Shown piece after piece: positions 43,701 through 53,365 of a DNA stretch of 64,000 bases; position 1 is the first letter of the stretch; each line of letters opens with the position of its first letter. Location: NCBI RefSeq assembly GCF_040676675.1, contig NZ_JBFAPK010000002.1, positions 310,001-374,000 of the forward strand, given 5' to 3'. Origin of the DNA: JBFAPK01 sp040676675 (lineage in GTDB: Bacteria > Actinomycetota > Actinomycetes > Mycobacteriales > Micromonosporaceae). Below the pieces are notes generated by a model. It had not been told where the DNA came from. It ran no database searches and was given only the letters and a program-made list of their open reading frames with translations. The translations under genes and the position numbers were made by a program.

Positions 43701-46700
43701 GCCCCGGTCGTCGTAGTCGTAGGTGTTGGTGCCGGAAACCCCGTTGACGGAGCTGATTCGCCCGGCGGGGTCGTAGTGGAGGGTGCGTGCGGCCGTCGCG
43801 GCCTCCGCGCCGGACCCGGTCTCGCCGCTCACCCGGTTCGCGGCGTCGAAGACCTGCTGCCGCAGCACCCCGCCCGGGGCGCTGAAGCGCACCGGGTTGC
43901 CGTTGGCGTCGTACCCGGTGGTGAAGGTCCGGTCGGCCGCCGCCGGGTGGGCTGCCGTCGCCGGCTCGATCTGCGATTCCGGCAGGCCGAGGCTGTTGTA
44001 CGTCGTGATCGTGACGTTGCCCCGGCCGTCGGTGTACCGGGTGCGGTTACCGGCCGCGTCGTAGCCGAACGTGGTGGTGATCGACTTCGTGGCGCTGACC
44101 GGCTCGATCTGCCCCGTCAACCGGTTCGCCGCGTCGTACTCGTAGGTCGTGCTGGCCTGGAGGGCGTCGCTGGCGCGGACTCGGTTGCCCGCCAGGTCGT
44201 AGCCGTAGCTCGCGGTGCGCAGCACCGTCCCGTCCGGCCTCAGGTCCGCCTCGGTCCGCACCTGCCCGAACAGGTCGTACCCCGTCTGGTGGGTACGCCC
44301 GAGCCCGTCGGTGGCGCGGACCTGGCGGCCCGCGTGGTCGTAGCCGAACTGGATCGTCACTCCGGCCGGGTCGGTGATCTTGATCAGCTGGCCGAGGCTG
44401 TCGTACGCGTTGGTCGTCCGCGTCCCCTTCGGGGAGAGCACGGCGGTGACGTTGCCGGCGTCGTCGTACGAGATGGTGGTGACCAGCGCCTTCGCGACCG
44501 GCTTCCGCTCGTGGACGGTGCCGGTCACCTGCCGGTCGAGGTCGTCGTAGGTGGCCTCGACGCGCGCCCCGCCCGGGTCGGTGGCCGAGAACTGCTGGCC
44601 GGTGCGGGTGTAGGTGTAGCTCGTCACGGCCCGCTCGTCGTTGGTCGACGCCGGCTCGTCGAGCGTCACCAGCCGGTCGAGCTGGTCGTAGGTCGACCGG
44701 ACCACGTTGCCGCGCGGGTCGGTCACCTCGATCACGTTGCCGTTGCCGTCGTACCTGGTCCGGGTCGTGGGGACGAGCGCGTCCAGTTGCCCCGGCGGCT
44801 GGTACCGGGGGGCGGTCGTGGTCACCGCGCGGCCCAGGCGGTCGTAACCGGCGCTGCCGACGTTGCCGAGTTCGTCGCGGGTGTCGGTCGCCCCGTCGAA
44901 GGTGTCGTACCCGACGGTGGTGGTGGGCCGCGTGGTAGCCGCCGGCTGGCCGCCGCTCTCGGCCGCCACCGGCGCGCCCCTGGTGGTCACCGTCCGGGCC
45001 AGCTCGTCGTACGTGTAGCTGGTGGTGTACGCGGCCGGGTCCGCCCCGGCGGCGTTGCCCCGCGGATCGGTCTGGGATATCTGGAGTCCACGCTTGTCGT
45101 AGCCATACGTGCTGATCCGGGTCGTGTCGCCGTCGCTGACGGTCTCCCGGACCAGGTTGTCGCCGTCGTCGTAGACCCGGTCGACGACCTCGGTGACGAC
45201 GGGGACCGTCCACGGCACGTTCGACGCCTTCCCCGAACGGGTGACCCGGGTGACGTTGCCGTTGCCGTCGTAGGTGTTGGTCTCGGTCCGGGCCAGTCCG
45301 GCCGGGTCGGCGACGGTCGAGGCCACGCGTCCGTTGCGGTCGATCGTGTACTGGACCACCGTCTGGCCGTTGTCGGTGACCTGCCTGGTCAGGTGTCCGG
45401 CGCCGTCGTAGTTGTCCTGCTCGACCACGAAGTCACGACCGCTGCCGTCCGGGTTGTGGACGTTCTTGCGCACCGTCCGGTACGGCAGGCCGTCCTTGTA
45501 GTACTCGTACTCCGTCCGGCGTCCCATCGCGTCGGTCTCGCTGGCCAACCGTCCGGCGAAGTCGTAGGCGTACGAGCGCAGCACCAGGTAGTCGCCGGTA
45601 CCCGGGGCGGGGGCGCCGGCCGGATCGCTGTGCCAGTTCCGCAGCCGCACCTCCGCCACCTGGTTGCGCGCGGTGAACGCGTAGTCGTACCGGTTGCCGT
45701 TCGGGTCCGTCTCCGACGTGCGGTTGCCGAACACGTCGTAGTCGTAGGCGGTCTCGTTGCCTTCCGCGTCGGTCACCAGCACGGGCCGGTTGTGCTCGTC
45801 GTACTCCGTGGTCGAGACGCGCGGCTGGTCGTTGCCGAGGGCGTCGGCGACCTCGACGCTGGTGGTGTTGCCGTCGCTGTCGTAGGTGTTGGTGGTGCGC
45901 CGCTGGTGGCGTACTCCCGTCACCGCGTTGGTGGTCGCCGCCTCGGTCCTCACCCGCGGCCGGGACATCCCGTCGTAGGTCTGGGTGCTCACGACGCCGT
46001 CGGGGTAGCTGTCCGAGATCTCCTTCGCCGACGTCTGCCGGCCCAGCGTGTCGTAGGTGTACTCGACGACGAGCCCGGACGGTTGGGTGGTGCGGGCCAG
46101 GTCACCGTTGGCGTAGTAGGCGTACTGGGTCACCTTGCCCCGCCCGTTGGTCGAGCTGGCCAGCAGGCCCGCCGGCGGCGAACCCCCGCCGACCGCCGCC
46201 TCGGTGCCGGTGGTGTAGGTGTTCCTCAGCACCGTTCCGTCCGGCTCGGTCCGGGTCGCGACCTGGCCGGTCGAGTGGTAGGTGTAGCTCGTCCGGTAGG
46301 TGTTGTCCGTGGCGCTGGCCGAGCGGCCGTCCCGCACCTCCAGCGGCAGGTTGTTGCGCGGGTCGTACGGGTTGCTGACCGTGGCCGGATAGGTCGTGTA
46401 GCTGGTGTGGCACTCGGTCGCGGTGCGGCAGGTCTTCTCCGAGGTCACGTTGCCCCGGTCGTCGTAGGTCAACCACACCGCGTCGCCGTTCTCGTCCACG
46501 ACGGTGACCAGGTTGCCGCGCACGTCGTACGAGAACGTGCGGATGCTGGTCCCCTCCGCGTCGTACCGGACGAAGACCGGGCCGTCGGAATCGTCCGGGA
46601 TGACCGTGCAGAACGCCGGGTCGTTCGGATCGGGCTTGGTGCAGGTCGGCACGGGCGGTGGCGGGGGCGGGCTCGGCTCGCCCGGCGCGTCCTCCGGCCG

Positions 46701-49700
46701 GGCCTCGATGCCCAGCGGCAGGCCGATCCGCAGCACCCAGCCGCCGATGGCGTCGTACTCGTACAGGCTGGGACGACGCGCCGGGTCGAGCACCTCGACG
46801 CTGCGCCGCAGGTCCGTGTCGTCGCCGTACACCGCCGGCCGGCCGATTCGCCAGGTCCCGCCGTTGTCGTCGGTGTACTCCTTCAACCGGTCGGTGGCCA
46901 CGTCGTAGACGGCCGACGCGGCCACCTTGCCGCTGGGCAGCGTCACCCTGCCGAGTTGGTCGGCCTGGCCGGTGCCGGCCCGGTAGTGGGCGCTTACCGA
47001 AGCCGGGCCGAGGGGACCGGAGTAGATCGCCACCTCGTCGACCGTGCCGGTAAAGAACCGCTGCGAGGCGGTGCCCCAGCCGGGCCAGGCCGCCGGGGTG
47101 GTGGCGTACGCGGCGCCGATCTGGTTGAACGTCAGCAGTGAGTGCTCGATCGTCTGGCCGGTCAGCTGTCCGGCCGGCGCCCCGTCGAGGTAGAGGGTCT
47201 GGGTGGTGCCCATCGCGGAGAGCACGGCGTGGTGCCAGCGGCCGTCGTTCACGGCGGTCGCCGAGGTGATCGGGTTGACGGTGCCGGTGGCGAACTGGCC
47301 GCGCAGCCGACCGTCGGTGCCCACGTACAACACCGGTACGCCGGTGCCGGCGGCGGTGCCGAACGCCTTGTCCTGGTAGCCGAGCAGCGGACCGCCGGAG
47401 CCGGTCACCGACGCCTTGAACCACAGCTCCACGGCGCCGTCCCGGGTCTTCTTCACGGTGCCCTTCGGCAGGTCGATCCGGCTGGAGGTGCCGTTGAAGG
47501 TGGCCGCGGTGTCGGCCGTGCCCGCCAGCGCGCCAGCCGTACCGAGCGTCACGCCGCTGTAGGTGCCGGCGTCCTTGCCCAGGTTCACCGCGACCTCGCT
47601 GCCCGCGGCGGTTCCCTCCGGCTCGCCCAACCGCCAGTACGACTCCGCCCGCGAGTCCAGCACCACGCTGCGGTAGTGCGAGCCGGCGCCGTACTCGTAC
47701 GTCGTGCAGCCCCCGTCCGGCGCGCACACCTTGCCGAGCAGGTCGCCGGTGTAGGTGTAGTTCCAGGCCAGCGGCGCGCCGTTGACGGGATCGGTCCGCA
47801 CGCCGGTGACGTGGTTGCCGGTCCAGGTGAACGTCAACGCGCGACCGGCCGTGTTGGTCTGGCTGTTGGCGACCTGGGCCTTCGACAGCTTCCCGGTCGT
47901 CAGGTCGTAGCTGAGCACGAGCGCGCGGCCGGCCACGTCGGTGATCCGGTTGAGCCGGCCGCCGAGGGAGAACTGGTAGGTGGTGCCGGAGGTGTCCAGC
48001 AGCTTCCACGACGACGCGTCGCCGGTCAGCGACGCGGTCCGCCCCCACGGCGCCGCGTAGGTGCCGTCGGGGTTGCGGCCGAACCGCACCGCCTGCCCAT
48101 CCGGGTACGTCACCACGACGTTGCCCGACCCGTCGTCGTCCGGCACCAGCCGCATGTCGTACCGGGTCGTCCAGCCCGCGCCGAAGAGGCCGTCGCGGCG
48201 CGGGTCGAGGCTGTTGTAGGTGCGCAGCAGCCCGAGTTCGGGACCGACGGTCGCCACGGTGGCGTCCACGGCGGTGGTGGTGAAGTTGCCGGCCTGCGGG
48301 TCGAACTCCTGGTCGTCGCCGACGTACGGGGCGCCGGCCAGGTGCGAGGTGATCTCCGGCTGAGGCACCGCGGCCAGTATTGTCGAGTACGGCGAGACCA
48401 CCTCCGTGGTGGCGTCCTTCACGTATGCCCGCCACTGGTACGCCTTTGTCCAGCGCAGTGTCCCGGCCGGCACCGTCCACGCGGTCTTGCCCTGGTAACC
48501 CGAGTTGACGCAGTTGATCGGCTTGTCGGCCGGGTCGTTTTCACACACCTCGAACTTGAACTGCAGCGCCAGCCCGGGTGGCGCGTCGATGTCCAGCGCC
48601 CGCGCCCACAGCTGCGGCGTCAGCGTCGGCGTCTGGTAGCCGTTCGGCGGGAACAGCTCCTGCACCACCGGCGGGATGTCGAAGACCTCCAGCACGAGCC
48701 GGATCGGCGGCACCTGGTGGTCGGTGAAGACCGGCCCGCCCGTCTTCACCATCGTGAAGTCCAGGAAGTACTGCCCCGGTGGCATCGCCTTGATCGTCGC
48801 GTCCAGGGTGACCCGCGCGTTGCGCGCCACCGTAGTAGTGAGGTTCGCGGAGCGCTGCTGCCCCACCGCCGCCCCGGTGCGGGCGTTGTACGCGCGGTAC
48901 GCCAGGTAGTAGTCGCCGGGCGCCCACGCCGCGGCGCTCTTGTTGGTCACCGTGACCTTGATCTTGCCGTCCTGGTTCTGCAGGACGGTGGGGTTCGGCA
49001 CCGGGTTCGGGATCGCGTAGGTCGCGTTGTACGGGCTGTGCGTCACGTACAACCGCGGCGGGTTCGCCGTGGCGGTGCCCGTGAACCGCTTGCCGGAGAG
49101 CGAGTCGGACGCCGAGGCGCGTAGCGAGAGGCCGTAGTTGGCCTGCGTGCCGTCCACCCACCGCTGCACCAGGTCGCGGCCGGCGCCGCCGAGGTTGAAC
49201 AGTTCCCCGTCGGTCGGGCAGGCCGACGACGCCTGGCCGAAGCCGATGTAGCCGTGCGCGAACGACCGGCTCGTCAGCGCCGCCCCGACCGCCGGCCCCG
49301 GGTACGAGTAGCCGCTGCCACCGGACCAGGAACCCGTGACCGGGTGCACCGTCACCGGGCGCGACTTGCACGAATCCGAGTCGTAGTTCACCACCCACAG
49401 CTGCGCCCCGAAGATCGTGTGGTACTGCAACCGGGTCACCAGGTCGGTGAACTTCAGGTACGCGGCGGAGTTGGCTCCATCGACGGTACCGACGTAGAGG
49501 TGGTCACCCCCGGAGGCCGAACCGCCGCCCTGGACGTACATCGCGCTGTCCGCCGCCGCGCCGTACACCGGCAACTGCACCGTCGGGTCCACCAGCACCG
49601 GAAACACCCGCGCCGGATCGCGCAGCCAGGCGGTGTCCAGGGTGACCCGCAACGCCGGACCGCCGCCCGCCTCGACCAACTGGTAGGACACGCCGGTCGA

Positions 49701-50630
49701 GCGGGCCGGACCGGCCGCGCCGGTACGCGAGTCCACCATGTCGCCGGGCGGGATCACCGCGCGCGCCACCCCGGCCGCGTCGGTGAGGAGCACCTGTCCG
49801 CCGACGAGCTTCGCGGAGAGCCCGGCCAGCCGGAGCGGGAAGACGTAGGACGTCTCGGTGTCCGGGGACGCCAGCACCAGCGTCTCCTTCACTCCCGTCG
49901 GGCGGGACTCCAACCGCAGGTCGACGCCGGGACGCACGCCCGCGTAGGTGACCGCGCTACCCTCCACCGCGCCGCCCACGCCGACCGCGCCGGCCAGCCC
50001 GAACCCGACGCCGTGCCCCTCGTCGACGGCGACCCGCACCAGTTCGGCCGCGTCGGCGCGGGGCGCGAGGTCCAGCCGTACCGAGGCCGCGGCGTTGCGC
50101 CAGCCCGAACCCGCTCCACCCGCGGGGACCAGCTTCGTGTCGATCGGCTGCCAGCTGCCGTCGCCGGCCCGGAAGTTGAGCGGGGTTCCGGAGAACTCGG
50201 TCGTCTGCGTACCGTCGCCGTTGTCGTACACGCGCTCGTTCGCGGTACGGGCCTGCGGCAGTTCCCGGCTCGTCACCCGGTCGAAGCCGTGGACCTCGGG
50301 GGCGGGCGGCTGGGCCACCGAGGCCCGGTTCGTCGGCCGCTGGTCCCAGGTCACCCGGGGGTAGCGACCGCGCAGGGTGCCGGGAAGCGTACGGTTCGCC
50401 GGCGCGCCCTCCAGGTGGGACGCGTCGCGCGGGGGCGAACCCCAACGCTGCGCCGGACCGGCCGGCGCCGCCGTGCGGTCCTCGCGCCGCGGCCGGGGCA
50501 GCCCGGACACCCCCTCGCCGGCCGTGGTGGCCAGCACCGCCAGGCTGAGCCCCAGCGCCACCAGTTTGACCGGACCCGCCGCCAGCAGCCCGAACAGCCC
50601 AACCGAACGTACCCGTCGCCGCCGCGACAT
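40788..50630 (-). CDS. Giant secreted RHS/YD-repeat protein with LamG, HINT and hydrophobic C-terminal tip (probable polymorphic toxin)
   Basis: A 3,280-residue surface protein. ATG 50630 opens SRRRRVRSVGLFGLLAAG with a membrane-spanning signal. A DNRLRE-type domain lies at about 350-535 (AYLKFTDL). Next are a beta-sandwich region (535-760) and the RHS start GLLRTYNSLDPRRDGLFGAG (about 790). A LamG/concanavalin domain is inserted at about 990-1215. YD repeats (YDxxG-[RN]-L/V/T) run from about 1375 to 2600 and end in the RHS core GARWYNPATGTFDSRDDVGY. A HINT domain follows at about 3007-3160, from NSFTGDTEVRMADGG to SDLLVHN. The last 121 residues have two hydrophobic segments and three cysteines. 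The HINT start lacks the usual cysteine before NSF (it reads VVGNSF). No small immunity gene follows; the next gene encodes a large secreted protein. Confidence 0.9.
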   Translation of the reverse strand: MSRRRRVRSVGLFGLLAAGPVKLVALGLSLAVLATTAGEGVSGLPRPRREDRTAAPAGPAQRWGSPPRDASHLEGAPANRTLPGTLRGRYPRVTWDQRPTNRASVAQPPAPEVHGFDRVTSRELPQARTANERVYDNGDGTQTTEFSGTPLNFRAGDGSWQPIDTKLVPAGGAGSGWRNAAASVRLDLAPRADAAELVRVAVDEGHGVGFGLAGAVGVGGAVEGSAVTYAGVRPGVDLRLESRPTGVKETLVLASPDTETSYVFPLRLAGLSAKLVGGQVLLTDAAGVARAVIPPGDMVDSRTGAAGPARSTGVSYQLVEAGGGPALRVTLDTAWLRDPARVFPVLVDPTVQLPVYGAAADSAMYVQGGGSASGGDHLYVGTVDGANSAAYLKFTDLVTRLQYHTIFGAQLWVVNYDSDSCKSRPVTVHPVTGSWSGGSGYSYPGPAVGAALTSRSFAHGYIGFGQASSACPTDGELFNLGGAGRDLVQRWVDGTQANYGLSLRASASDSLSGKRFTGTATANPPRLYVTHSPYNATYAIPNPVPNPTVLQNQDGKIKVTVTNKSAAAWAPGDYYLAYRAYNARTGAAVGQQRSANLTTTVARNARVTLDATIKAMPPGQYFLDFTMVKTGGPVFTDHQVPPIRLVLEVFDIPPVVQELFPPNGYQTPTLTPQLWARALDIDAPPGLALQFKFEVCENDPADKPINCVNSGYQGKTAWTVPAGTLRWTKAYQWRAYVKDATTEVVSPYSTILAAVPQPEITSHLAGAPYVGDDQEFDPQAGNFTTTAVDATVATVGPELGLLRTYNSLDPRRDGLFGAGWTTRYDMRLVPDDDGSGNVVVTYPDGQAVRFGRNPDGTYAAPWGRTASLTGDASSWKLLDTSGTTYQFSLGGRLNRITDVAGRALVLSYDLTTGKLSKAQVANSQTNTAGRALTFTWTGNHVTGVRTDPVNGAPLAWNYTYTGDLLGKVCAPDGGCTTYEYGAGSHYRSVVLDSRAESYWRLGEPEGTAAGSEVAVNLGKDAGTYSGVTLGTAGALAGTADTAATFNGTSSRIDLPKGTVKKTRDGAVELWFKASVTGSGGPLLGYQDKAFGTAAGTGVPVLYVGTDGRLRGQFATGTVNPITSATAVNDGRWHHAVLSAMGTTQTLYLDGAPAGQLTGQTIEHSLLTFNQIGAAYATTPAAWPGWGTASQRFFTGTVDEVAIYSGPLGPASVSAHYRAGTGQADQLGRVTLPSGKVAASAVYDVATDRLKEYTDDNGGTWRIGRPAVYGDDTDLRRSVEVLDPARRPSLYEYDAIGGWVLRIGLPLGIEARPEDAPGEPSPPPPPPVPTCTKPDPNDPAFCTVIPDDSDGPVFVRYDAEGTSIRTFSYDVRGNLVTVVDENGDAVWLTYDDRGNVTSEKTCRTATECHTSYTTYPATVSNPYDPRNNLPLEVRDGRSASATDNTYRTSYTYHSTGQVATRTEPDGTVLRNTYTTGTEAAVGGGSPPAGLLASSTNGRGKVTQYAYYANGDLARTTQPSGLVVEYTYDTLGRQTSAKEISDSYPDGVVSTQTYDGMSRPRVRTEAATTNAVTGVRHQRRTTNTYDSDGNTTSVEVADALGNDQPRVSTTEYDEHNRPVLVTDAEGNETAYDYDVFGNRTSETDPNGNRYDYAFTARNQVAEVRLRNWHSDPAGAPAPGTGDYLVLRSYAYDFAGRLASETDAMGRRTEYEYYKDGLPYRTVRKNVHNPDGSGRDFVVEQDNYDGAGHLTRQVTDNGQTVVQYTIDRNGRVASTVADPAGLARTETNTYDGNGNVTRVTRSGKASNVPWTVPVVTEVVDRVYDDGDNLVRETVSDGDTTRISTYGYDKRGLQISQTDPRGNAAGADPAAYTTSYTYDELARTVTTRGAPVAAESGGQPAATTRPTTTVGYDTFDGATDTRDELGNVGSAGYDRLGRAVTTTAPRYQPPGQLDALVPTTRTRYDGNGNVIEVTDPRGNVVRSTYDQLDRLVTLDEPASTNDERAVTSYTYTRTGQQFSATDPGGARVEATYDDLDRQVTGTVHERKPVAKALVTTISYDDAGNVTAVLSPKGTRTTNAYDSLGQLIKITDPAGVTIQFGYDHAGRQVRATDGLGRTHQTGYDLFGQVRTEADLRPDGTVLRTASYGYDLAGNRVRASDALQASTTYEYDAANRLTGQIEPVSATKSITTTFGYDAAGNRTRYTDGRGNVTITTYNSLGLPESQIEPATAAHPAAADRTFTTGYDANGNPVRFSAPGGVLRQQVFDAANRVSGETGSGAEAATAARTLHYDPAGRISSVNGVSGTNTYDYDDRGNLLGTAGPGGTASFGYDDDGNPVSRSDAAGVAGYGYADGRLVSVIDGVTGTAQRFGYDAAGAVRTVDFGAGRVRTLDYDDLGRTKSDTLTNAAGQVVAATGYDYYLDDHLRAETTSGTAGAGTRTYTYDQAGRLTGQTVAGVTTGYDWDDAGNRTRAGAKTASYDERNRLLADGDYTYTYTARGSLRTRTSSGLTEQFAYDAFDRLVSAGAQTYAYDGLDRLATRNGTAFSYAGQDDEVVSDGTETYARGPDGEVLATGRGGTKRFSLSDIHGDVVGGFDPADAGLSRLPDFTAYDPFGQVTAASGDTGGLGFQGDWTDEATGQVDMGARWYNPATGTFDSRDDVGYDGGSSVDANRYTYGSAAPLDHTDPDGHRSRSRCVPIGPCPVESFSIPLCISMSGWGCSAPCQSIFCQLMDVSQSIASAIAAQARAQSCKVRKCKPSGASGTYPSYAPGPAARGGGGRSCGACYDPEAARRAAYARAKAVSDAARVANVTSARNVARPVSRAARTPNLPSSRIVSSTPRLPARSVGGTKNVVADARAGTDAIYQRAVSAVGPVVSGVSAAAAGGGSSIRGGSGAGDGGSHDVSLSDLKHIDWGKAWSDIKSGNIDFHDAVAGFTEGVKDAVNVLGLKDANDCFSDENLQRSYADRDWAACGWTALNFVSLGKGRLLGTGAKQAIEHADDVARVAPRAAGAACAVVGNSFTGDTEVRMADGGTKRISEVRIGDRVVATDPTTGRTAAETVTDVITGSGMKALTEITVDTDGTAGDGTGTVTATDGHPFWVGDERRWVEAKDLRPGMRIESDEHRTVEVLDVGSSSRYETVYNLTVDTLHTFYVVAGDSDLLVHNIDWGRCGRAMSRLATPFKWTYERVFSPIGHGFQALGRGFSSIGRSVMATNTMQYVLKNPGRAAFRCGVMYPASAVTTAVVGWSMLGAPSKKDLAKLGVTVAAGAAVYCGTNLIHDAWKVNR

Positions 50631-51057
50631 GAGCCTCGCCCCCGCTTCGCTCACCAGGTGCGGCGCGTCCACCGCCGCTCGGCCGGCCCACGCCAGCCAT
50701 GATCGTGATCATCGGACGGCGAATGATAGGACGTCCAACCTGGACAGCCGGTGAACCGTGGGTGTCCGCCGGACGTCGCGCGGCTGGAGATTGGACGGTG
50801 GCGTTGGACGGTGGTGAATGCCCCCTCGGACCCGCGCGGCGACCACACCGGGCAGCCCTGGCGAAAGTGGTTCGCTCTTTTCTCTCCGCGTGATCGGCCC
50901 TCGCCCCGATCACGCCGCTCGTGTCCCGACGATTTTCGGCTCGTAAGCCACCAAAATGGGGCATACTGCGGGACGCGGCGGAGCCAGCCGTCACCACGCC
51001 GTCCGCCGGTCCCGCGCCGACGTTGACCGAACAGAGACGACAGGAGAAGAGACCGAC
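50631..51057. other. Divergent intergenic region between RHS gene and katG
   Basis: This 427-bp gap has no gene. It holds a perfect palindrome ATGATC-GT-GATCAT (50699-50712), 69 bases from the RHS start, and a direct repeat TTGGACGGTGG at 50791-50801 and 50804-50814 (13-base period). CATACT at 50962-50967 is a possible -10 for katG. There is no furA gene upstream of katG. Confidence 0.55.
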
Positions 51058-53256
51058 GTGCCCGAGTACGGCAGCGAGAGCGAGAACCCGGCGATCCCCT
51101 CCCCCACCCCGAAGCCGAGCCGGCCGAGGACGAACCAGGACTGGTGGCCCAACCAGCTGAACCTCCAGGTGCTCCACCAGCACTCGCCCCGGGCCAACCC
51201 GATGGGCGAGTCCTTCGACTACCGGAGGGAGTTCGCGGCCCTCGACGTGGAGGCGCTGAAGCGGGACCTCTTCGCACTGATGACGACGTCGCAGGACTGG
51301 TGGCCGGCCGACTACGGCCACTACGGGCCGCTGTTCATCCGGATGAGCTGGCACGCCGCGGGCACGTACCGCATCGAGGACGGTCGCGGCGGCGGTGGCG
51401 ACGGCGCCCAGCGCTTCGCCCCGCTGAACAGCTGGCCCGACAACGCGAGCCTCGACAAGGCGCGCCGGCTGCTCTGGCCGGTCAAGCAGAAGTACGGTCG
51501 GAAGATCTCCTGGGCCGACCTCCTGGTCTTCGCCGGCAACTGCGCACTGGAGTCGATGGGCTTCAAGACGTTCGGCTTCGGCTTCGGCCGAGCGGACATC
51601 TGGGAGCCGGAGGAGATCTTCTGGGGGCCGGAGGACACCTGGCTCGGCGACGAGCGGTACAGCGGCGAACGTGAGCTGGCCGGCCCGCTCGGCGCCGTAC
51701 AGATGGGGTTGATCTACGTGAACCCGGAGGGGCCCAACGGGACGCCCGATCCGCGGGCCGCCGCCCGGGACATCCGCGAGACCTTCCGCCGGATGGCGAT
51801 GGACGACGAGGAGACCGTCGCGCTCATCGCCGGGGGCCACACCTTCGGCAAGACCCACGGCGCCGCCCCGGCCGCCGAGTACGTCGGCCCCGAGCCCGAG
51901 GGCGCCCCGGTCGAGGAGCAGGGGCTCGGCTGGCGGAACAGCTTCGGCAGCGGCAGGGGCCCGGACACGATCACCAGCGGGCTGGAGGGCGCCTGGACGC
52001 CCACCCCGATCACGTGGGACAACAGCTTCTTCGAAACCCTCTTCGGGTACGAGTGGGAGGTGACCGAGAGCCCGGCCGGCGCGAAGCAGTGGCGCCCCCG
52101 GGACGGCGCCGGGGCGGACCTCGTGCCCGCCGCCCACGACCCCGCGGTCCGGTACGCCCCGATGATGGCGACGACGGACCTGGCGCTACGCGCCGACCCG
52201 ACGTACGAGCAGATCTCGCGGCGCTTCATGGCGAACCCGGACCAGTTCGCGGACGCGTTCGCCCGGGCCTGGTACAAGCTGCTGCACCGTGACATGGGGC
52301 CGGTCTCGCGCTACCTCGGCCCGTGGGTGCCCGAGCCGCAGCTCTGGCAGGACCCCGTACCGCCGGTCGACCACGAGCTGGTCGCGGACGAGGAGATCGC
52401 CACCCTCAAGCGCATGGTGCTCGGCGCGGGGCTACCCCTCTCCCGGCTGGTCGCCACGGCGTGGGCGGCGGCGGCGAGCTTCCGCGGCACGGACATGCGC
52501 GGCGGGGCCAACGGGGCCCGGATCCGGCTCGATCCGCAGCGCAGCTGGGAGGTCAACGAGCCGGACCGGCTCGCCGAGGTGCTGCGCACCCTGGAACAGC
52601 TCCGGCGGGACTTCAACGAGGCGCAGTCCGGCGGGAAGCGGATCTCGCTGGCCGACCTGATCGTCCTCGCCGGTTGCGCGGCGGTGGAGCAGGCGGCCCG
52701 CGACGGCGGGCAGGACGTCACGGTCCCGTTCGCGCCGGGGCGTACGGACGCCTCCCAGGAGCAGACCGACGTGGAGTCGTTCGCCGTGCTCGAACCGAGG
52801 GCCGACGGGTTCCGCAACTACCTGCGGGCCGGGCAGAAGCTGTCGCCGGAGACGCTGCTGCTGGACCGGGCCAACCTGCTGACGCTGAGCGCTCCCGAGA
52901 TGACCGTCCTGGTCGGCGGCATGCGGGCGTTGAACGCCAACGTCGGGCAGGCACCGCATGGCGTCCTCACCGACCGGCCCGGGACCCTGACGAACGACTT
53001 CTTCGTGAACCTGCTCGACATGCGGACGGAGTGGAAGGCGTCCGCGGCGGCCGAGAACGTGTACGAGGGCCGGGACCGCGCCACCGGCGAGGTCCGGTGG
53101 TCGGCCACCGCCGTCGACCTCGTCTTCGGTGCCAACTCCCAGCTCCGCGCCATCGCCGAGGTCTACGCCAGTGCCGACGGCCGGGAGAAGTTCGTCCAGG
53201 ACTTCGTGGCGGCGTGGGTGAAGGTCATGAACCTGGACCGGTACGACCTCGCCTGA
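51058..53256 (+). CDS. katG: Catalase-peroxidase KatG
   Basis: A 732-residue cytoplasmic haem enzyme that removes H2O2. The distal site has Arg, Trp98 and His99 in IRMSWHAAGTYR; the tyrosine of the Met-Tyr-Trp adduct lies in AVQMGLIYVNPEGPNG. The proximal haem ligand is His261 in AGGHTFGKTHGA. The second, haem-free peroxidase half begins near residue 430. GTG 51058 follows CAGGAGAAGAG and gives the family's normal length. Most actinobacterial katG genes follow furA; this one stands alone. It converges on the beta-lactamase-family gene with a shared hairpin between. Confidence 0.97.
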   Translation: MPEYGSESENPAIPSPTPKPSRPRTNQDWWPNQLNLQVLHQHSPRANPMGESFDYRREFAALDVEALKRDLFALMTTSQDWWPADYGHYGPLFIRMSWHAAGTYRIEDGRGGGGDGAQRFAPLNSWPDNASLDKARRLLWPVKQKYGRKISWADLLVFAGNCALESMGFKTFGFGFGRADIWEPEEIFWGPEDTWLGDERYSGERELAGPLGAVQMGLIYVNPEGPNGTPDPRAAARDIRETFRRMAMDDEETVALIAGGHTFGKTHGAAPAAEYVGPEPEGAPVEEQGLGWRNSFGSGRGPDTITSGLEGAWTPTPITWDNSFFETLFGYEWEVTESPAGAKQWRPRDGAGADLVPAAHDPAVRYAPMMATTDLALRADPTYEQISRRFMANPDQFADAFARAWYKLLHRDMGPVSRYLGPWVPEPQLWQDPVPPVDHELVADEEIATLKRMVLGAGLPLSRLVATAWAAAASFRGTDMRGGANGARIRLDPQRSWEVNEPDRLAEVLRTLEQLRRDFNEAQSGGKRISLADLIVLAGCAAVEQAARDGGQDVTVPFAPGRTDASQEQTDVESFAVLEPRADGFRNYLRAGQKLSPETLLLDRANLLTLSAPEMTVLVGGMRALNANVGQAPHGVLTDRPGTLTNDFFVNLLDMRTEWKASAAAENVYEGRDRATGEVRWSATAVDLVFGANSQLRAIAEVYASADGREKFVQDFVAAWVKVMNLDRYDLA

Positions 53257-53317
53257 CGCCGTCGGGCCCGCCCGTCCGCGCGGCGGGGCGCGCCGGTGGG
53301 GCAGGCCCGAGGGCGTC
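53255..53317. terminator. Long-stem hairpin after katG
   Basis: GACGCCGTCGGGCC (53255-53268) pairs with GGCCCGAGGGCGTC (53304-53317) at 13 of 14 positions, around a 35-base GC-rich loop. It starts at the katG stop and lies before the convergent stop at 53366. Confidence 0.5.
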
Positions 53318-53365
53318 GGTCGTGGCCGGCCGCTGGCGCCGTGGCCGGCCGGACCAGGCCGGGGG

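Noticed and set aside
42850..46500. Repeated segments that might be a DNA repeat array
   Set aside because: They are YD amino-acid repeats within one gene, with variable DNA and spacing; not CRISPR or satellite DNA.
42579..47141. A 1,520-codon open frame on the plus strand opposite the RHS gene
   Set aside because: Composition is only Val/Gly/Arg-rich shadow coding produced by the GC-rich YD repeats on the other strand; no domain or ribosome site.
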